Assembly: GCF_003265705.1 (NCBI RefSeq)
Contig: NW_020312785.1
Location: forward strand, 17,865,961-17,929,960
Reading direction: 5' to 3'
Origin: Callorhinus ursinus
Lineage: Eukaryota; Chordata; Mammalia; Carnivora; Otariidae
DNA: 64,000 nt
The position numbers were made by a program, and so were the translations under genes. The notes under the pieces were generated by a model. The model was not told where the DNA came from. It saw nothing but the letters and a program-made list of their open reading frames with translations, and searched no databases. Positions 33,608-43,976 of this stretch are shown here, piece by piece. Position 1 is the first letter of the stretch. Each line of letters starts with the position of its first letter.

Positions 33608-33833
33608 CAAGGTTCGGCAAATTATGATCCTGGGGCCAAATCTAGCCTGGCACCTGTTTTTTGTAAATAGCATTTTATTGGAACACAACCAGCCCCATTC
33701 ATTTACCTGTCTATGGCTGCTTTCATGCTATAGTAGCAAAAGTGAGTAGCTCCAAGTAGACAAGGACTGTAAGCCTGCAAAGCCAGAAGTATTTGCTATC
33801 TGTCCCTTTACAGAAAAAGTTTGCCAATCCCTG
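33608..33833 (+). mobile_element. hAT-type nonautonomous transposon with inverted repeats and 8-bp target duplication
   Basis: The left end 'caaggttcggcaaattatg' and right end 'agtttgccaatccctg' are inverted repeats of the 'cagggg-tcggcaaact' type. The 8-bp flanks are 'gactaaag' (33600-33607) and 'aactaaaa' (33834-33841), 6 of 8 identical. Inside are 'gcattttattggaacacaacc' region and 'gtctatggctgctttcatgc'. I know the family well by sequence but not by name. Confidence 0.85.
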
Positions 33834-33841
33834 AACTAAAA

Positions 33842-35254
33842 GAACATTTCCAGTGAAAACATTTATAAATTTTCCTCTGACAGAGAAACACCACATAAAC
33901 TTCCAGGGTCACCTCAAGCCACATATGCTACGAGAATTTTGTCTTTTGCCTGTTTTTCTTTATTTTTAATCCATAACCTTAGGGTACAACATTCATATCC
34001 TTTTTGCAATCCCATGTTCAGATTTCAATGGTTATTAAAGAGGCACTATTAGGACCTAACAATAACAGACAGTATTGTCAATAAAAGCCAGTCTTTAATA
34101 CATAATGAATCACCTTGTTACTTGTGTGAGGGTAACGAGTATGGAGAAGACTATGTGAATCTCTATTAATTTGTCATAATTCTCTCCAATTAACCTTTTC
34201 TCCATTTACTAAAATGAACCCCAGTTTCAACAATTTGTAACTTGTATTGATGATAAGAAAAAAGAAACAATTTTTTCTTTCATTTTCTCCAAGCTGTCTT
34301 GATAACAGGCAATGGTACAAAGTATATATCTAATAAAATATTAACCCAGGAAAATATGTTTTTAGGGGGAAAAAAAATCTCATTTATTTCTATGAAAATA
34401 AAAAACAGTGTGCCTTAAAAACCTCATCACTGTTTTCAAATCCCACAAAAGTTACTTTAAAAATCTTGGGGATTTGATATTGAATGACTGTAGAAGAGCA
34501 CCTGGCTTGTAACTGAAATCTGCAGCTTGTCTTTATACTCACTGTCCCTGCCAAGTTATTGAATTTAAAAGTACCAGCGCGCCCTCTTGTGGTGCATTGC
34601 AGTTACTGTCCTTTTCTACCCGTCATTTAGAAGTTTGGTAAAAACCCATTAAATTTTATGGAAGTCACTTTACAAGAGACGACTCTTACATTTCATCCGT
34701 GATTGATTCCTATGGAACAATAATCAATAATACATGCTTGCAGAATTAACTACTAAAATTGCACCAGGCTGTAATGAAATATGATTATCAGTGTTCGACA
34801 ACCACTGTGAGTTCCCAAGAACAGAAATAAACCTACCACCAATTTTGGTCCATAGACTACTTCGTAGGAGAAAAAAACATAAGGTCTACAACTATCATGT
34901 TCTGGCGTATCAGGTATTCTAAGGAATTTCTACCTACTCCACTTCCCAATTGGAGGATGTGGCTATATACCTAAGTGTAAATATTTTTATTAACGGGCAT
35001 ATGAAGATTTCCATATATAGAAAAACAAAAAGGCTTTATGAAAGTCAAATCTACATCCCAGCTTCTGGTCCCCTCCTTTCAAGGGGAGCTTTGGGTACCT
35101 GTTCTGGACTCTTGACTATGAATCAATTGGTTTGGGCTACAGTTCAAGCTCCAAGGATCTCCTAAGTTATATTTTGACATTGGTGAGACCGACTACCCAT
35201 AACGTCTCTCTGGACTGCCTGGGCTTTTTTGTTGTTAATTTTTAAAATATGTAC
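33842..35254. other. Unassigned AT-rich DNA around a CTCF-like motif
   Basis: Apart from the motif at 34577-34592 I can name nothing here. It is one of the longer repeat-poor stretches. Confidence 0.5.
34577..34592 (-). promoter_or_regulatory. CTCF-like binding motif
   Basis: On the - strand the bases read 'ccacaagagggcgcgc', close to the vertebrate CTCF core (CCA-CNAG-RGGGCGC). It stands out because two CpGs and a GC-rich 16-mer occur in AT-rich, repeat-poor DNA. This is a motif match only; occupancy is unknown. Confidence 0.45.
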
Positions 35255-35430
35255 AAGTCCTACCACTTACCAGCGTAACTGGAAACTCTTGAACAAGTTA
35301 CTTTAATAATCTCGGCTTTACTTCCTCATCTGTAAAATGGAGGTGTTAATAATGACAGTCTCCTATAGCAGTCATGAGGATTAAACACAAGGATGAAAGT
35401 TAAGGTACCTGTCTTAGGGTTGGCACATAA
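35255..35430 (+). mobile_element. MIR SINE, sense
   Basis: 'ctaccacttaccagcg', 'gaacaagttactttaataatctc', 'ttcctcatctgtaaaatggagg' region and 'catgaggattaaaca' follow full MIR order. Confidence 0.85.
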
Positions 35431-35636
35431 GGAAAGATTCGTAACTGTTACCATCGGTATTACTATTAGGTTTCTGTACACATTTGAATTTATATTTCTT
35501 AATATTCCCCTTCTCTTTTTATCACTTTCCACTTTTCCAGTTTTTTTGGGGGGGGGTCTGTTTTATTAAATTTTTTGTTTATGTTTGCCTTTGCTTACTG
35601 TGTCAATGGAAATGCTAGATTTAAAAGTGTGGGTTG

Positions 35637-35820
35637 GGGCACCTGGGTGGCTCAGCTGGTTAAGCATCTGCCTTCGGCTTGGGTCGTGATCCCAGGGTCC
35701 CGGCTCAGCGAGAAGTCTGCTTCTCCCTCTGCCCCTCACTCACCCTGCTCATGCTCTCTCTCTCTCTCAAATAAATAAATAAAATCTTTAAAACAAAAAC
35801 AAACAAACAAATAAATAAAT
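35637..35820 (+). mobile_element. Can-SINE with an internal deletion
   Basis: The segment between 'cagggtcc' and 'cggctcagcg' lacks about 35 bp, including the B-box-like block. 'aaaagtgtgggtt' lies at 35623-35635 and 'aaagtgtgggttc' at 35822-35834. The tail is an A/C-rich (AAAC)n-(AAAT)n array. Confidence 0.93.
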
Positions 35821-35836
35821 CAAAGTGTGGGTTCTT

Positions 35837-35935
35837 GGGGCACCTGGCTGGCTCAGTCTGTAGAGCATGCAACTCTTGATCTTGGAGTCATGAGTTCAAG
35901 CCCTATGTCAGGGGTAGAGATTACTTAAAAAAACA
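35837..35935 (+). mobile_element. Short tRNA-Lys-like Can-SINE next to another SINE
   Basis: Head-only copy: 'tgtagagcatgcaactcttg', 'ggggtagagattactt'. Its target is the same 'aaagtgtgggtt' sequence, present again as 'aaagtgtgagtcctt' at about 35938-35952. Confidence 0.9.
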
Positions 35936-35952
35936 AAAAGTGTGAGTCCTTG

Positions 35953-36402
35953 TTTCAGAACCCTTCATTTCAATTGACTTGTTGCTATCTCTAACACATT
36001 AAGACTACATCACAGGGCCAATACCTAGAAATGTGAATGTTGGAATATCTCGGTGCTACTCAGGTGTGAATCTTTTTCAACACTCTTTTTATTGGAGAGC
36101 TGAAATAGGCCTTTTGACAAGATGTTTTAAAAGTATGGAGTACAATATAGTGAAGTACTTACTATTTGTCTTTTCAGTGGTCAGGAGATTCTTCTGCATT
36201 TATCTGGAAGTTTCAAATGCAAGTTGCTTTTGTGGGGAAAAGAAAACCTCCCTACATCATGGATCTGTCTATATTAGAAGAAGAATAAACGTTGAATATG
36301 GTACATTACTAGACAGAACAGATGTTCCAACTATTGAGGGTATTTTTTTGTCCACAGCTTCATTAAATATCAGGAGTGACTTTCTAGGTCAGCTCCAGCT
36401 GC
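35953..36402. other. Unassigned DNA with an open + frame
   Basis: The + strand is open from 36033 to 36653, including the SINE at 36418. Removing the 168 bp of SINE plus duplication leaves about 150 codons in frame. I match it to no protein. Confidence 0.4.
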
Positions 36403-36417
36403 AAAGTACTTATTTTA

Positions 36418-36570
36418 AAGATTTTTATTTATTTGAGAGACAGAGAGAGTGCACTTGCGAGGCAAGGGAGGGGCAGAGGGAGAGGGAGAAGCAGACTCCC
36501 CACCACCCCACCACCCTGAGCCAAAATCGAGAGTCGGATGCTGAACCCACTGAGCTACCCAGGTGTCCCA
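36418..36570 (-). mobile_element. Can-SINE, antisense, internally deleted
   Basis: 'aaagtacttatttta' is identical at 36403-36417 and 36571-36585. The segment between 'ccaccaccctg' and 'agccaaaatcg' lacks the B-box-like region. Confidence 0.95.
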
Positions 36571-36818
36571 AAAGTACTTATTTTAGAACCCTTATTTTTT
36601 GTTCCACCAGCCATGCTATTCCATCAAGTCAAGGTCCTTACACACACAATTAGTGCCTAAACACGCTTCTTGAGTCTGCTGGTACAGCTTATGTTTGGGG
36701 GTCTCTCAATCTCATTAGGTGTAGCAAGCCTAACCCATGCTGAAAAGAGGGGGAGGGAGCAGGGAAGAGAGACATGCTTTTCTTTTTCTTTTCTTTTTTT
36801 AATATTCTTGCCTTTTTA

Positions 36819-37003
36819 TTTTTTTTTTAAGATTTATTTATTTATTTATTTGAGAGAGAGAGAGCATGAGAGGCGGAGGGCCAGAGGGAGAAGCAGACTC
36901 CCTGCTGAGCAGGGAGCCCGATGCGGGACTCAATCCCGGGACTCCGGGATCATGACCTGAGCCGAAGGCAGTCGCTTAACCGACTGAGCCACCCAGGTGC
37001 CCC
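36819..37003 (-). mobile_element. Can-SINE, antisense
   Basis: Complete from 'tttttttaagatttatttatt' to 'gagccacccaggtgcccc'. I found no convincing target duplication; the left flank is T-rich. Confidence 0.93.
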
Positions 37004-37042
37004 GGGAGATCCTTTTCACTTAGGAAACTCCAGATAGTATTT

Positions 37043-37226
37043 TTTTTTTTAAGATTTTATTTATTTATTTGTCAGAGAGAGAGAGAGCACAAGCTGGGGG
37101 AGTGGGAGAGGGAGAAGCAGGCTCCCCGCTGAGCAGGGAGCCCGATGTGGGACTCGATCCCAGGACCCTGGGATCATGACCTGAGCCAAAGGCAGAGGTT
37201 TAACCGACTGAGCCACCCAGGCGTCC
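37043..37226 (-). mobile_element. Can-SINE, antisense
   Basis: 'ccagatagtattt' is identical at 37030-37042 and 37227-37239. Only 40 bp separate it from the previous antisense copy. Confidence 0.97.
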
Positions 37227-37239
37227 CCAGATAGTATTT

Positions 37240-38945
37240 AATAAGGCAGATTTTTACCTATGCCCTCCCTGGTGTCCACAACTGTTGTCTGTTACCTAGG
37301 AATAAAATGTTGAGTTGCAAGGTATGATCACTATAGTAACCAGAAGGGCACTGGAACGGTGAAAACGTGGGTAGATGTTAAATTTAGATCAAAGTGAGTA
37401 AATGTCACATTATCAATCCTAGTCCTGCAGGAGCTAATTTTCTTCAACAGATTTTCCTTATACATCATATGAAAGGCCCTTTTTTCTCCTTTGTGCCAAT
37501 TTTCAAAACCATTTAAATTAGCACATTTTTTTTGGTTTGTTTTCAGAAATCACTGGGTTGGGTTTTTCAAACTGTAACTTAAAATAACCATATCCCAATG
37601 CTACTTAGCTTTCAGTGGATGACTAATAATACAAACGTCTTGTGTTTTCTGGATAGACACTTTTAAGTAATCTTTTTTTTTCTTTTTTACATCAGAAATG
37701 CACCATCTGACCTGCATTGTGACTGTTTGCTGTGAATCATTCAAAGCTGGCATATTGTAGGGTATTAGTGCTTTTTGCCGTGTTAACTTCCCTACCCACA
37801 AACAAAGAGCCTTCAAACTACCCAGATGAGATCAAACAGTTGATGGCATTTATGTTTTTCTAGGCATTGGAAAGAAGGATTCAATCTCACAAAATTAAAT
37901 GCCTTTAGGGGGAAAAAAGTGACTATGTTGATGTTTGACATCAAAGACAGAAATATCTTCAGTCTCTATTCAGTGTTCCCAAACTCCAAGCAGACTTTTT
38001 AATTTTTTTTTTTTTAACTTTTTCTCCACTCCCTTTCCCTCCTGGCTCTCTGAATTATAATTAGGAACTTGGAGGGTAGATTTGACCTTCCCTTGTGCTC
38101 TTTTTTGATAATATACAAAGTCTAATAGAGGATTGTTCTGCTTCTTCACAACTGATTGATTTCTGTTTCTTTGGTGTTCCCGACACAAATCTGTAGCATA
38201 TTGGCAACTGTCTTATCAACAGTAAACTCCTGAAGGACTGTGATCCACGGAGTGCAAAAACACATGATGTTAGTTACGTGTCTTCCTTGTCCATCACCTA
38301 CTGTTGTCCAAAAATAATGGATGCTCATGACCCAGCTTTTTGCTAACACTTTCAGGAGACGTTGACCTTCCTTGGATCATGTCTCTGGAAGAGCCAGGTG
38401 AAGGGTGTATTATGGAAGACTGTATCTTGTTTCTAACTAGACCCCCCCCCAATATAGCAAGCATCTCCCATTGGTCAGGACTGAGGAGCAGGTGCACTGT
38501 TTCCATGGTTCAACATGATCAGCTGGATGCAGTTCATAATCAAATATATCCTCCCTTTCTTCTGCCAAAAGTCTGAGAAGGAGGCACAGTTCATTACCAA
38601 AGAGAATCCTACTAGTTGCTAGTCCAGACACACAAGAAAGCCAAAGGATGTTTGCAGGTAAAATACTAATTTTCCAATGAGCTGCCTGAAGGTCTTTACA
38701 GAGTCTTTCTTGAGTGGGAGCCTGGGAATCCCTTTCCTCTGCAATCTCCTTTCTCTCCCCACTTCCCCAGTGATGCCTAACCCCCTCCATGGAGCACTGG
38801 CTACATCTTGAGAGTAAAGTAGGCAGTAAGATTCCTTCAAGTCATGATGACCATTTTTCCTAGACAACTCAATCTCCATCATACCTGCAGTCTCCCTTGT
38901 AAGAAGAGGCTTAGGCATTTTCAGAATCTTCTGATTGGAGCATTT
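37240..38945. other. Unassigned 1.7 kb with antisense open stretches
   Basis: The - strand has overlapping open stretches at 38918-38619, 38790-38437 and 38349-38146, and an A13 run in antisense at 38003-38015. This could be a decayed retrocopy, but I recognise no protein and see no flanking duplication. Confidence 0.35.
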
Positions 38946-38963
38946 AAAATAAAAGTAGACCCT

Positions 38964-39067
38964 GGGGTGCCTGGCAGGCTCATTCAGTGGATCATGTGAC
39001 TCTTGATCTCAGGGTTGTGGGTTTGAGCCCCACATTGGGTGTAGAAATTACTTGAAAATAAAATCTT
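38964..39067 (+). mobile_element. Short tRNA-Lys-like Can-SINE
   Basis: Head-only copy with 'catgtgactcttgatctcaggg' region and 'gggtgtagaaattactt'. Its left duplication 'aaaataaaagtagaccct' (38946-38963) reappears only at 39268-39285, beyond the second SINE. Confidence 0.9.
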
Positions 39068-39069
39068 AA

Positions 39070-39267
39070 GGGGCACGTGGGTGGCTCAGCCAGTTAAGCA
39101 TCTGCCTTTGGCTCAGGTCATGATCCCAAAGCCCTGGGATTGAGCCCCACATCGGGCTCCTTGCTCAGCGGGGAGCCTGTTTCTCCCTCTCCCCCTCTCT
39201 CTCATCCTCTCTCAAATAAATAAATAAAATCTTTAAAATAAATTAATTAAATAAAATCTTAAAAAAT
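39070..39267 (+). mobile_element. Can-SINE in the tail of another SINE
   Basis: 'aaaataaaatcttaa' before it and 'taaataaaatcttaa' in its 3' flank show that it used the A-rich tail of the 38964 copy as target. Confidence 0.92.
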
Positions 39268-39390
39268 AAAATAAAAATAAACCCTTTTTCTTATGACATT
39301 GACTATTACAGCATCACAGGTTTAATGTGCTTTAAATTTCATTTGAGTTTCTATTACAAAAATCCCCTCATCAGAGATAAAGAAAGAAGA

Positions 39391-39436
39391 AATATTATAT
39401 ATATATATAATATATATATAGATACATACATACATA
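39391..39436 (+). repeat. (TA)n/(CATA)n microsatellite
   Basis: TA run with one central phase break, passing into three CATA units. Confidence 0.95.
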
Positions 39437-39464
39437 ATCTCCATTCAAAAAATCCAAACATAAA

Positions 39465-39700
39465 TTAGTGCCTTCTTTGAACCAGGACTTGTAGGGAGTA
39501 CAGAAATGAATAATTCATAGGCACAATCTCAGTGTCTGTGAATTCAGAAATTAACTGGGGGTGGGGTGGAGGTGGTAAAGAGACATATAAAAAGTTAATG
39601 GCAGGGCAGTCCTGTAAGAACTTGCATCTAGAGTTGAACAAAGTGTTTACTCCAAGGAAGATCCACTCTGGGTAAGTGGGAGGCAGGTCTAAGAACACAA
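39465..39700 (-). mobile_element. Possible L2 3' fragment, antisense
   Basis: 'agtgccttctttgaacc', 'agggagtacagaaatgaa' and 'aaagagacatataaaaag' loosely follow the reverse-complemented L2 3' end. Confidence 0.4.
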
Positions 39701-39920
39701 GAGAAAGCACCACGTACCTTGGTTAGTTTTCCTGGATTTAGTCTTCACAGAGCCCTTTCCAGAGGAAACCTGTGCCATTTTACACAGAGGTTCACATTCC
39801 ACACCCGGCGCTTAACTACAATTAAACAGACACAGCCACAGAAGGCCAAGAGTAGAGATGTCATGGGGAATAGGTGACACAGGTTTGAATAAAGTTCAAG
39901 ATGCTCAGACCACTACAGGG

Positions 39921-40826
39921 TGTCTTAGTTTGCTAGGGCGGCCATAACAAAGTACCACTGACGGAAGGCTTAAACAACAGCAAATTATTTTCTCCTAGTT
40001 CTGGAGGCTGGAAGTCTAAGATCAAGGCGTTGGTAGGGTTGGTTTCTTCTAAAGGCTTTTCTCCTTGGCTTATAGATGGTTGTCTTCCTCTGGTGTCTTC
40101 GTCTGGTCCTCCCTCAGTGTGTGTGTGTCTGTCTTTTAACTTCCTCTTCTTAGAAGGACACCACAAATGACCTCATTTTACCTTAATTATCTCTTTAAGG
40201 GTTCTATCTCCAATTATTGTCACATTCTTAGGTACTGGGGGGGTTAGGATTTGACAAAGATTCTTACCTTGACCAAACTTTGGTCAGACTCTTCTGAGCT
40301 CTCTTTTTCACTAGGCCTGAACTTGGGCTCCCATGTAGACTTCCTTGTAGGCTATTTCTAGCAAGAATCCTGCTAAGTCAGTTTAACAAGAAATTCCCAT
40401 CTTCGATATCTGATCACCCTCAATATCTGATTGGGTTCCTTGTGATCCACCTTCCCCCAGATGATATCTAATCACCTTTGCCTAACTTCAGCAAGAATCC
40501 TGTCAGGTTTGTTGAGACAGAATCCTCCCTTACCTATATTTCCTCTTAGTAATTTTCTGTCCACTGATCCTCAACCCTGCTTTGTGGCTACAAATTTCCA
40601 TTTTTCTTTGTATTCGAAGTTGAGCCCAATCTCTCTCCCCTACTATAGCGCCCCCACCCCCGGCACTGTCCTGGCCCCTATACCTATAGTGATAGTCCCC
40701 TGAATCAATTCTGCCTTAATGTTTCTTAACAAATGAATGATTTGAATGAATAATGAATGAATAATTTTCTCTTTCACAGACTTCAACATATGAACTTTGG
40801 AGGGGACAAAATTTAGCCCAAAACAT
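39921..40826 (-). mobile_element. MLT1A-like MaLR LTR, antisense, split by another LTR
   Basis: 'gtcttagtttgctagggcggcc' region, 'ctggaggctggaagtctaag', 'ctccttggcttatagatgg' and 'gggttaggatt' are reverse-complemented MLT1A. After the inserted LTR it resumes 'gacttcaacatatgaac' and ends 'tttagcccaaaaca'. Confidence 0.9.
40252..40778 (+). mobile_element. Solo LTR, ERV1/gammaretrovirus-like, about 527 bp
   Basis: It starts 'tgacaaagattcttacc' and ends 'attttctctttcaca' (TG...CA) and sits exactly between two halves of the MLT1A-like LTR. The 4-bp flanks are 'gatt' (40248-40251) and 'gact' (40779-40782); the host family should read 'gact', so one base has changed. 'gttgagcccaatctctctcccc' region followed by C-rich sequence recalls the R region of gammaretroviral LTRs on the + strand. 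No internal viral genes are present. Class is inferred from the 4-bp duplication and that block. Confidence 0.7.
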
Positions 40827-40887
40827 AGGGTCTCAAAACTTTGGGGAATGTATAGTAAGGAAGTTCCAGCTAGGAATTCCTCCTTCA

Positions 40888-40976
40888 GGAAGGGGGGGAG
40901 GGCAGAAAGAAGAGAGGCAGAGAGAGGGAGGGGGAGAGGGAGAAGAAAGAGAGGGAGGGAGAAAGAGAGAGAAAGT
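40888..40976 (+). repeat. GA-rich low-complexity tract
   Basis: Irregular GGGA/GAGA units directly right of the LTR cluster. Confidence 0.92.
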
Positions 40977-41267
40977 TCTCAGTTTTTTTAGAGTTCTCTA
41001 GAAGGACATCAATTGGTGGGGGCAACCTGAAGCTCTGCACTGGGGATAAGGAGGGGAGAATGGGACAAAGTGATTGTCTTCCTGTGGGACCACATTTCTG
41101 TGTGGTTTAAGAAAAATAAGCTCAAGGGAAAAACAAAACAGAAATGCTATAACATTCTGCCATATGTATCTCATAGCAATTTAAACCCCCACTACTATTT
41201 CACCACCAAAGAAGCATTTTTATAATTATTACCAGTTATTGACGGCCTACTAGTTTAGCCCAACAGA

Positions 41268-41450
41268 GAAGTTAAGGGCAAGAGCCCTAGAGTCAGACAA
41301 CCTTGCATTTGAGTTCCAGCTCTACCACTTACCATGTGACCTTGAACAATTCAACTTCTCTGTGCTTCATTTTTTCATCTGGAAAATTTGAATAACGACT
41401 GTGTTTTCCTCAGACAACTCTAGTGAGGGTTACATGAAATAGTAAAGATA
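41268..41450 (+). mobile_element. MIR SINE, sense, nearly full length
   Basis: 'agccctagagtcagacaacc', 'ttgagttccagctctaccac', 'catgtgaccttgaacaa', 'ctgtgcttcattttttcatc' and 'gagggttacatgaaatag' follow the full MIR order from tRNA-like head to 3' part. Confidence 0.92.
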
Positions 41451-41800
41451 ATTATTATTTATTATTAATATATTTCAGGGACTTTATAGGGTAGGTATTT
41501 AATGTATTTTATCTATTTTATATCTTCTACAAAAATCCTATGAGGTATATATATCATTAGCCTCATAGCCTTCTAGTATCTCACCTACCCCTGCTGTCAC
41601 TGAGGGCAATTTCCATGAGGACAGTCATGAAAAATTTGTTCCTTAAAACGGATGGTAAGAGACGTTTCAAGATCAGTTCCTTCCTCTCTTCTTTGGATGG
41701 TACCTTCTATTGAGTAGCTGCTCTTCTGGCACAGTTCCTATGACAACCTATCTCTGGGATATTTTTCTGCGCAGCCACAGTACTTGTGGCTCTTCTTGTT

Positions 41801-41848
41801 AAAAAAAAAAAAAAAAAGAAGAAGAAGAAGAAAGAAAAGAAAAAAATA
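41801..41848 (+). repeat. Poly(A) and (GAA)n tract
   Basis: A17 followed by four or more GAA units and an AAAG mix. Confidence 0.95.
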
Positions 41849-42289
41849 TCCATCAAATAAAGCCTTACATAAAGGGCTTTGTTAATGGGGAATCTCATAA
41901 AGGAGCCATGATGCTACATCAACTAAGGCCGTAAATTGCTTTAAACTGTTTTTGTTTAAATGTTATAAAGCCATATACACTCACTCTCTCCAGCACAATA
42001 ATTGAGGACACATACAATTAGATCTCGTAGTTACTAGTACAGAGCAAAGCAGAAGTACAGTTTCACTTTGATGTTGGAGCTTTTAAAAAATCTTTTTTCT
42101 GATATTTCTTTTGGTTTTATTGTCTGTTGTAATTTACTTTACAATGCTGTGGTATATAAACATTAGGAACTCTGTGTGAGCAATTTAACTCTAATCTACC
42201 TGCACCCTAGAGATCAATTAGCATATGACATGGCCAAATAGAATTAACATCCTAAGAACTGGCCAGGTCACATTCAAAAGTATTTTTGT
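41849..42289. other. Unassigned AT-rich DNA
   Basis: I can name no repeat, gene or RNA in this stretch. Confidence 0.45.
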
Positions 42290-42303
42290 CAAAATCAACT
42301 TCA

Positions 42304-42487
42304 GGGGTGCCTGGGTGGCTCAGTTGGTTAAAGGTCTGCCTTTGGCTCAGGTCATGATTTCATGATGTCAGGGTTCTGGGACGGAGCCCCATGTTGGGCT
42401 CCCCATTCAGTGGGGGTCTGCTTCTCCCTCTTGCTCTCCCCCTGTTTATGCTCTCTCTCACAAATAAATACATAAAATCTTTAAATA
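42304..42487 (+). mobile_element. Can-SINE with a small internal insertion
   Basis: 'caaaatcaacttca' at 42290-42303 against 'aaagatcaactcca' at about 42488-42500. The head contains a duplicated 'tcatgatttcatgatgtcagg' block. Confidence 0.93.
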
Positions 42488-42500
42488 AAGATCAACTCCA

Positions 42501-43224
42501 AGGTTTTATTATTGAGTGTGTTAGAAAGAATTTCTAGTCGGCAGAATTAGTGGAGTTTAAGTCATGTGATCGTTAGGAGTTGGGCATCTCCATCGTTGCA
42601 GGAACAATGTATATACAAGTATCTATCCAGGTCAGTAGTTCATACCAGGAGGACAGTTCATACCAGAGGCGCATATGGTGCTGTACCTCTCCCATCAGTG
42701 GATGATCCTATCATCTGATCTGACCAAAAGGCCTGACCCTCCCTCCAGCAGAACATGCCTGTCTTCATCTTGGAGACAGCCTTTCATGAAGAGACTGGTC
42801 ATTGGGTCAAGGGTTAAGACTGATAATATTCCAAGCATACAAAGGCTGTATGATTGTTTTGTGTCTGCTTGCCAGCAAATATTTGTTTGCTTAGAATAAC
42901 GTGGTCTGAAATGTGCTTTTGCTACAACTGCCTGGTAAAAAAGTGGGGGGTTGGAAACCCAGAGCTGACACCCCCTGTAAGTACTGGAGAGTTCTGATAA
43001 AGTTCAAAATTACTTGACATCTGTGGAACAGAAAACTGGGTTAAGTTGATTCAAATTCTCATATGCTATTCTGCAACACATACCTCATAAGAATCCTGTT
43101 TACCTGAATTTCCTCCAGCCACACTGTTATTTGTCTTCATTGATGGGCTCATTGATCTTTATGCAAGTGTAGTCTACTGGCCAGAATATCCAGGCAATGT
43201 AGGAATGCAAACTTTTCTTTCCCT
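42501..43224. other. Unassigned DNA
   Basis: A short direct repeat 'agttcatacca' occurs at 42637 and 42656. I can name nothing else. Confidence 0.45.
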
Positions 43225-43456
43225 TCTAAATAGACTTTATTTTTTAAAGCAGTTTTAGATTCACAGTAGAAGTGAGTGGATGGTACTCAGATTTCCCTCT
43301 CACATACATTACCCTCTCAGATAAACACACAGCCTCCCCAACTCAACATCCCCCACTGGACTGGCCCATTTGTTACAACTGGTGAACCTAAATTGACACA
43401 TCATTATCACCTAAAGTCCATAGTATATATCAGGGTTCACTCCTGGTGTCATATAT

Positions 43457-43569
43457 TTATAAATATTTTTTAAGTAGGCTCCCCACCCAACACAGGGCCC
43501 AACTCAGGCCTTGAACTCAGGACTCCTAGATCAAGACCTGGGCTGAGATCACGAGTCAGATGCTTAACT
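43457..43569 (-). mobile_element. Old short Can-SINE, antisense, inside L1
   Basis: 'tggtgtcatatat' at 43444-43456 against 'gggtgtcatatat' at 43570-43582. The tRNA-derived head stops at 'gatgcttaactgg', missing its last 25 bp or so. Confidence 0.85.
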
Positions 43570-43976
43570 GGGTGTCATATATTCTGTAGATTTTGACAAA
43601 TGTATAATAACGTGTATCCACCATTTCAGTATCATACAGAGTAGTTTCAATCACCTAAAAATCCTGTGTCCTGCCTCTTCATCCCCCTCTCCCTTACTCC
43701 TTGATCTTTTTTTGTCTCCATAGTTTTGTCTTTTCCAAAATGTCGTATAGTAGGAATTACACCGTATGTAGCCTTCTCAGATTGACTTCTTTCACTTACT
43801 AGTAGGCATTTAAGGTTCTTCCTTGTCTTTTCATAGCTTGATAACTTGTTCTATTTTACTGCTGAATAATATTTGATTGGTTGGATGGACCACAGTTTCT
43901 TTATCCATTCACCTATGAAAAGATATCTTGGTTGCTTCCAAGTTTGGGCAATTATGAAGAAAGCTGCTATAAACAT

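Noticed and set aside
40252..40778. Part of a full endogenous retrovirus
   Set aside because: No second LTR, primer-binding site or gag/pol-like sequence lies next to it; only a solo LTR is supported.
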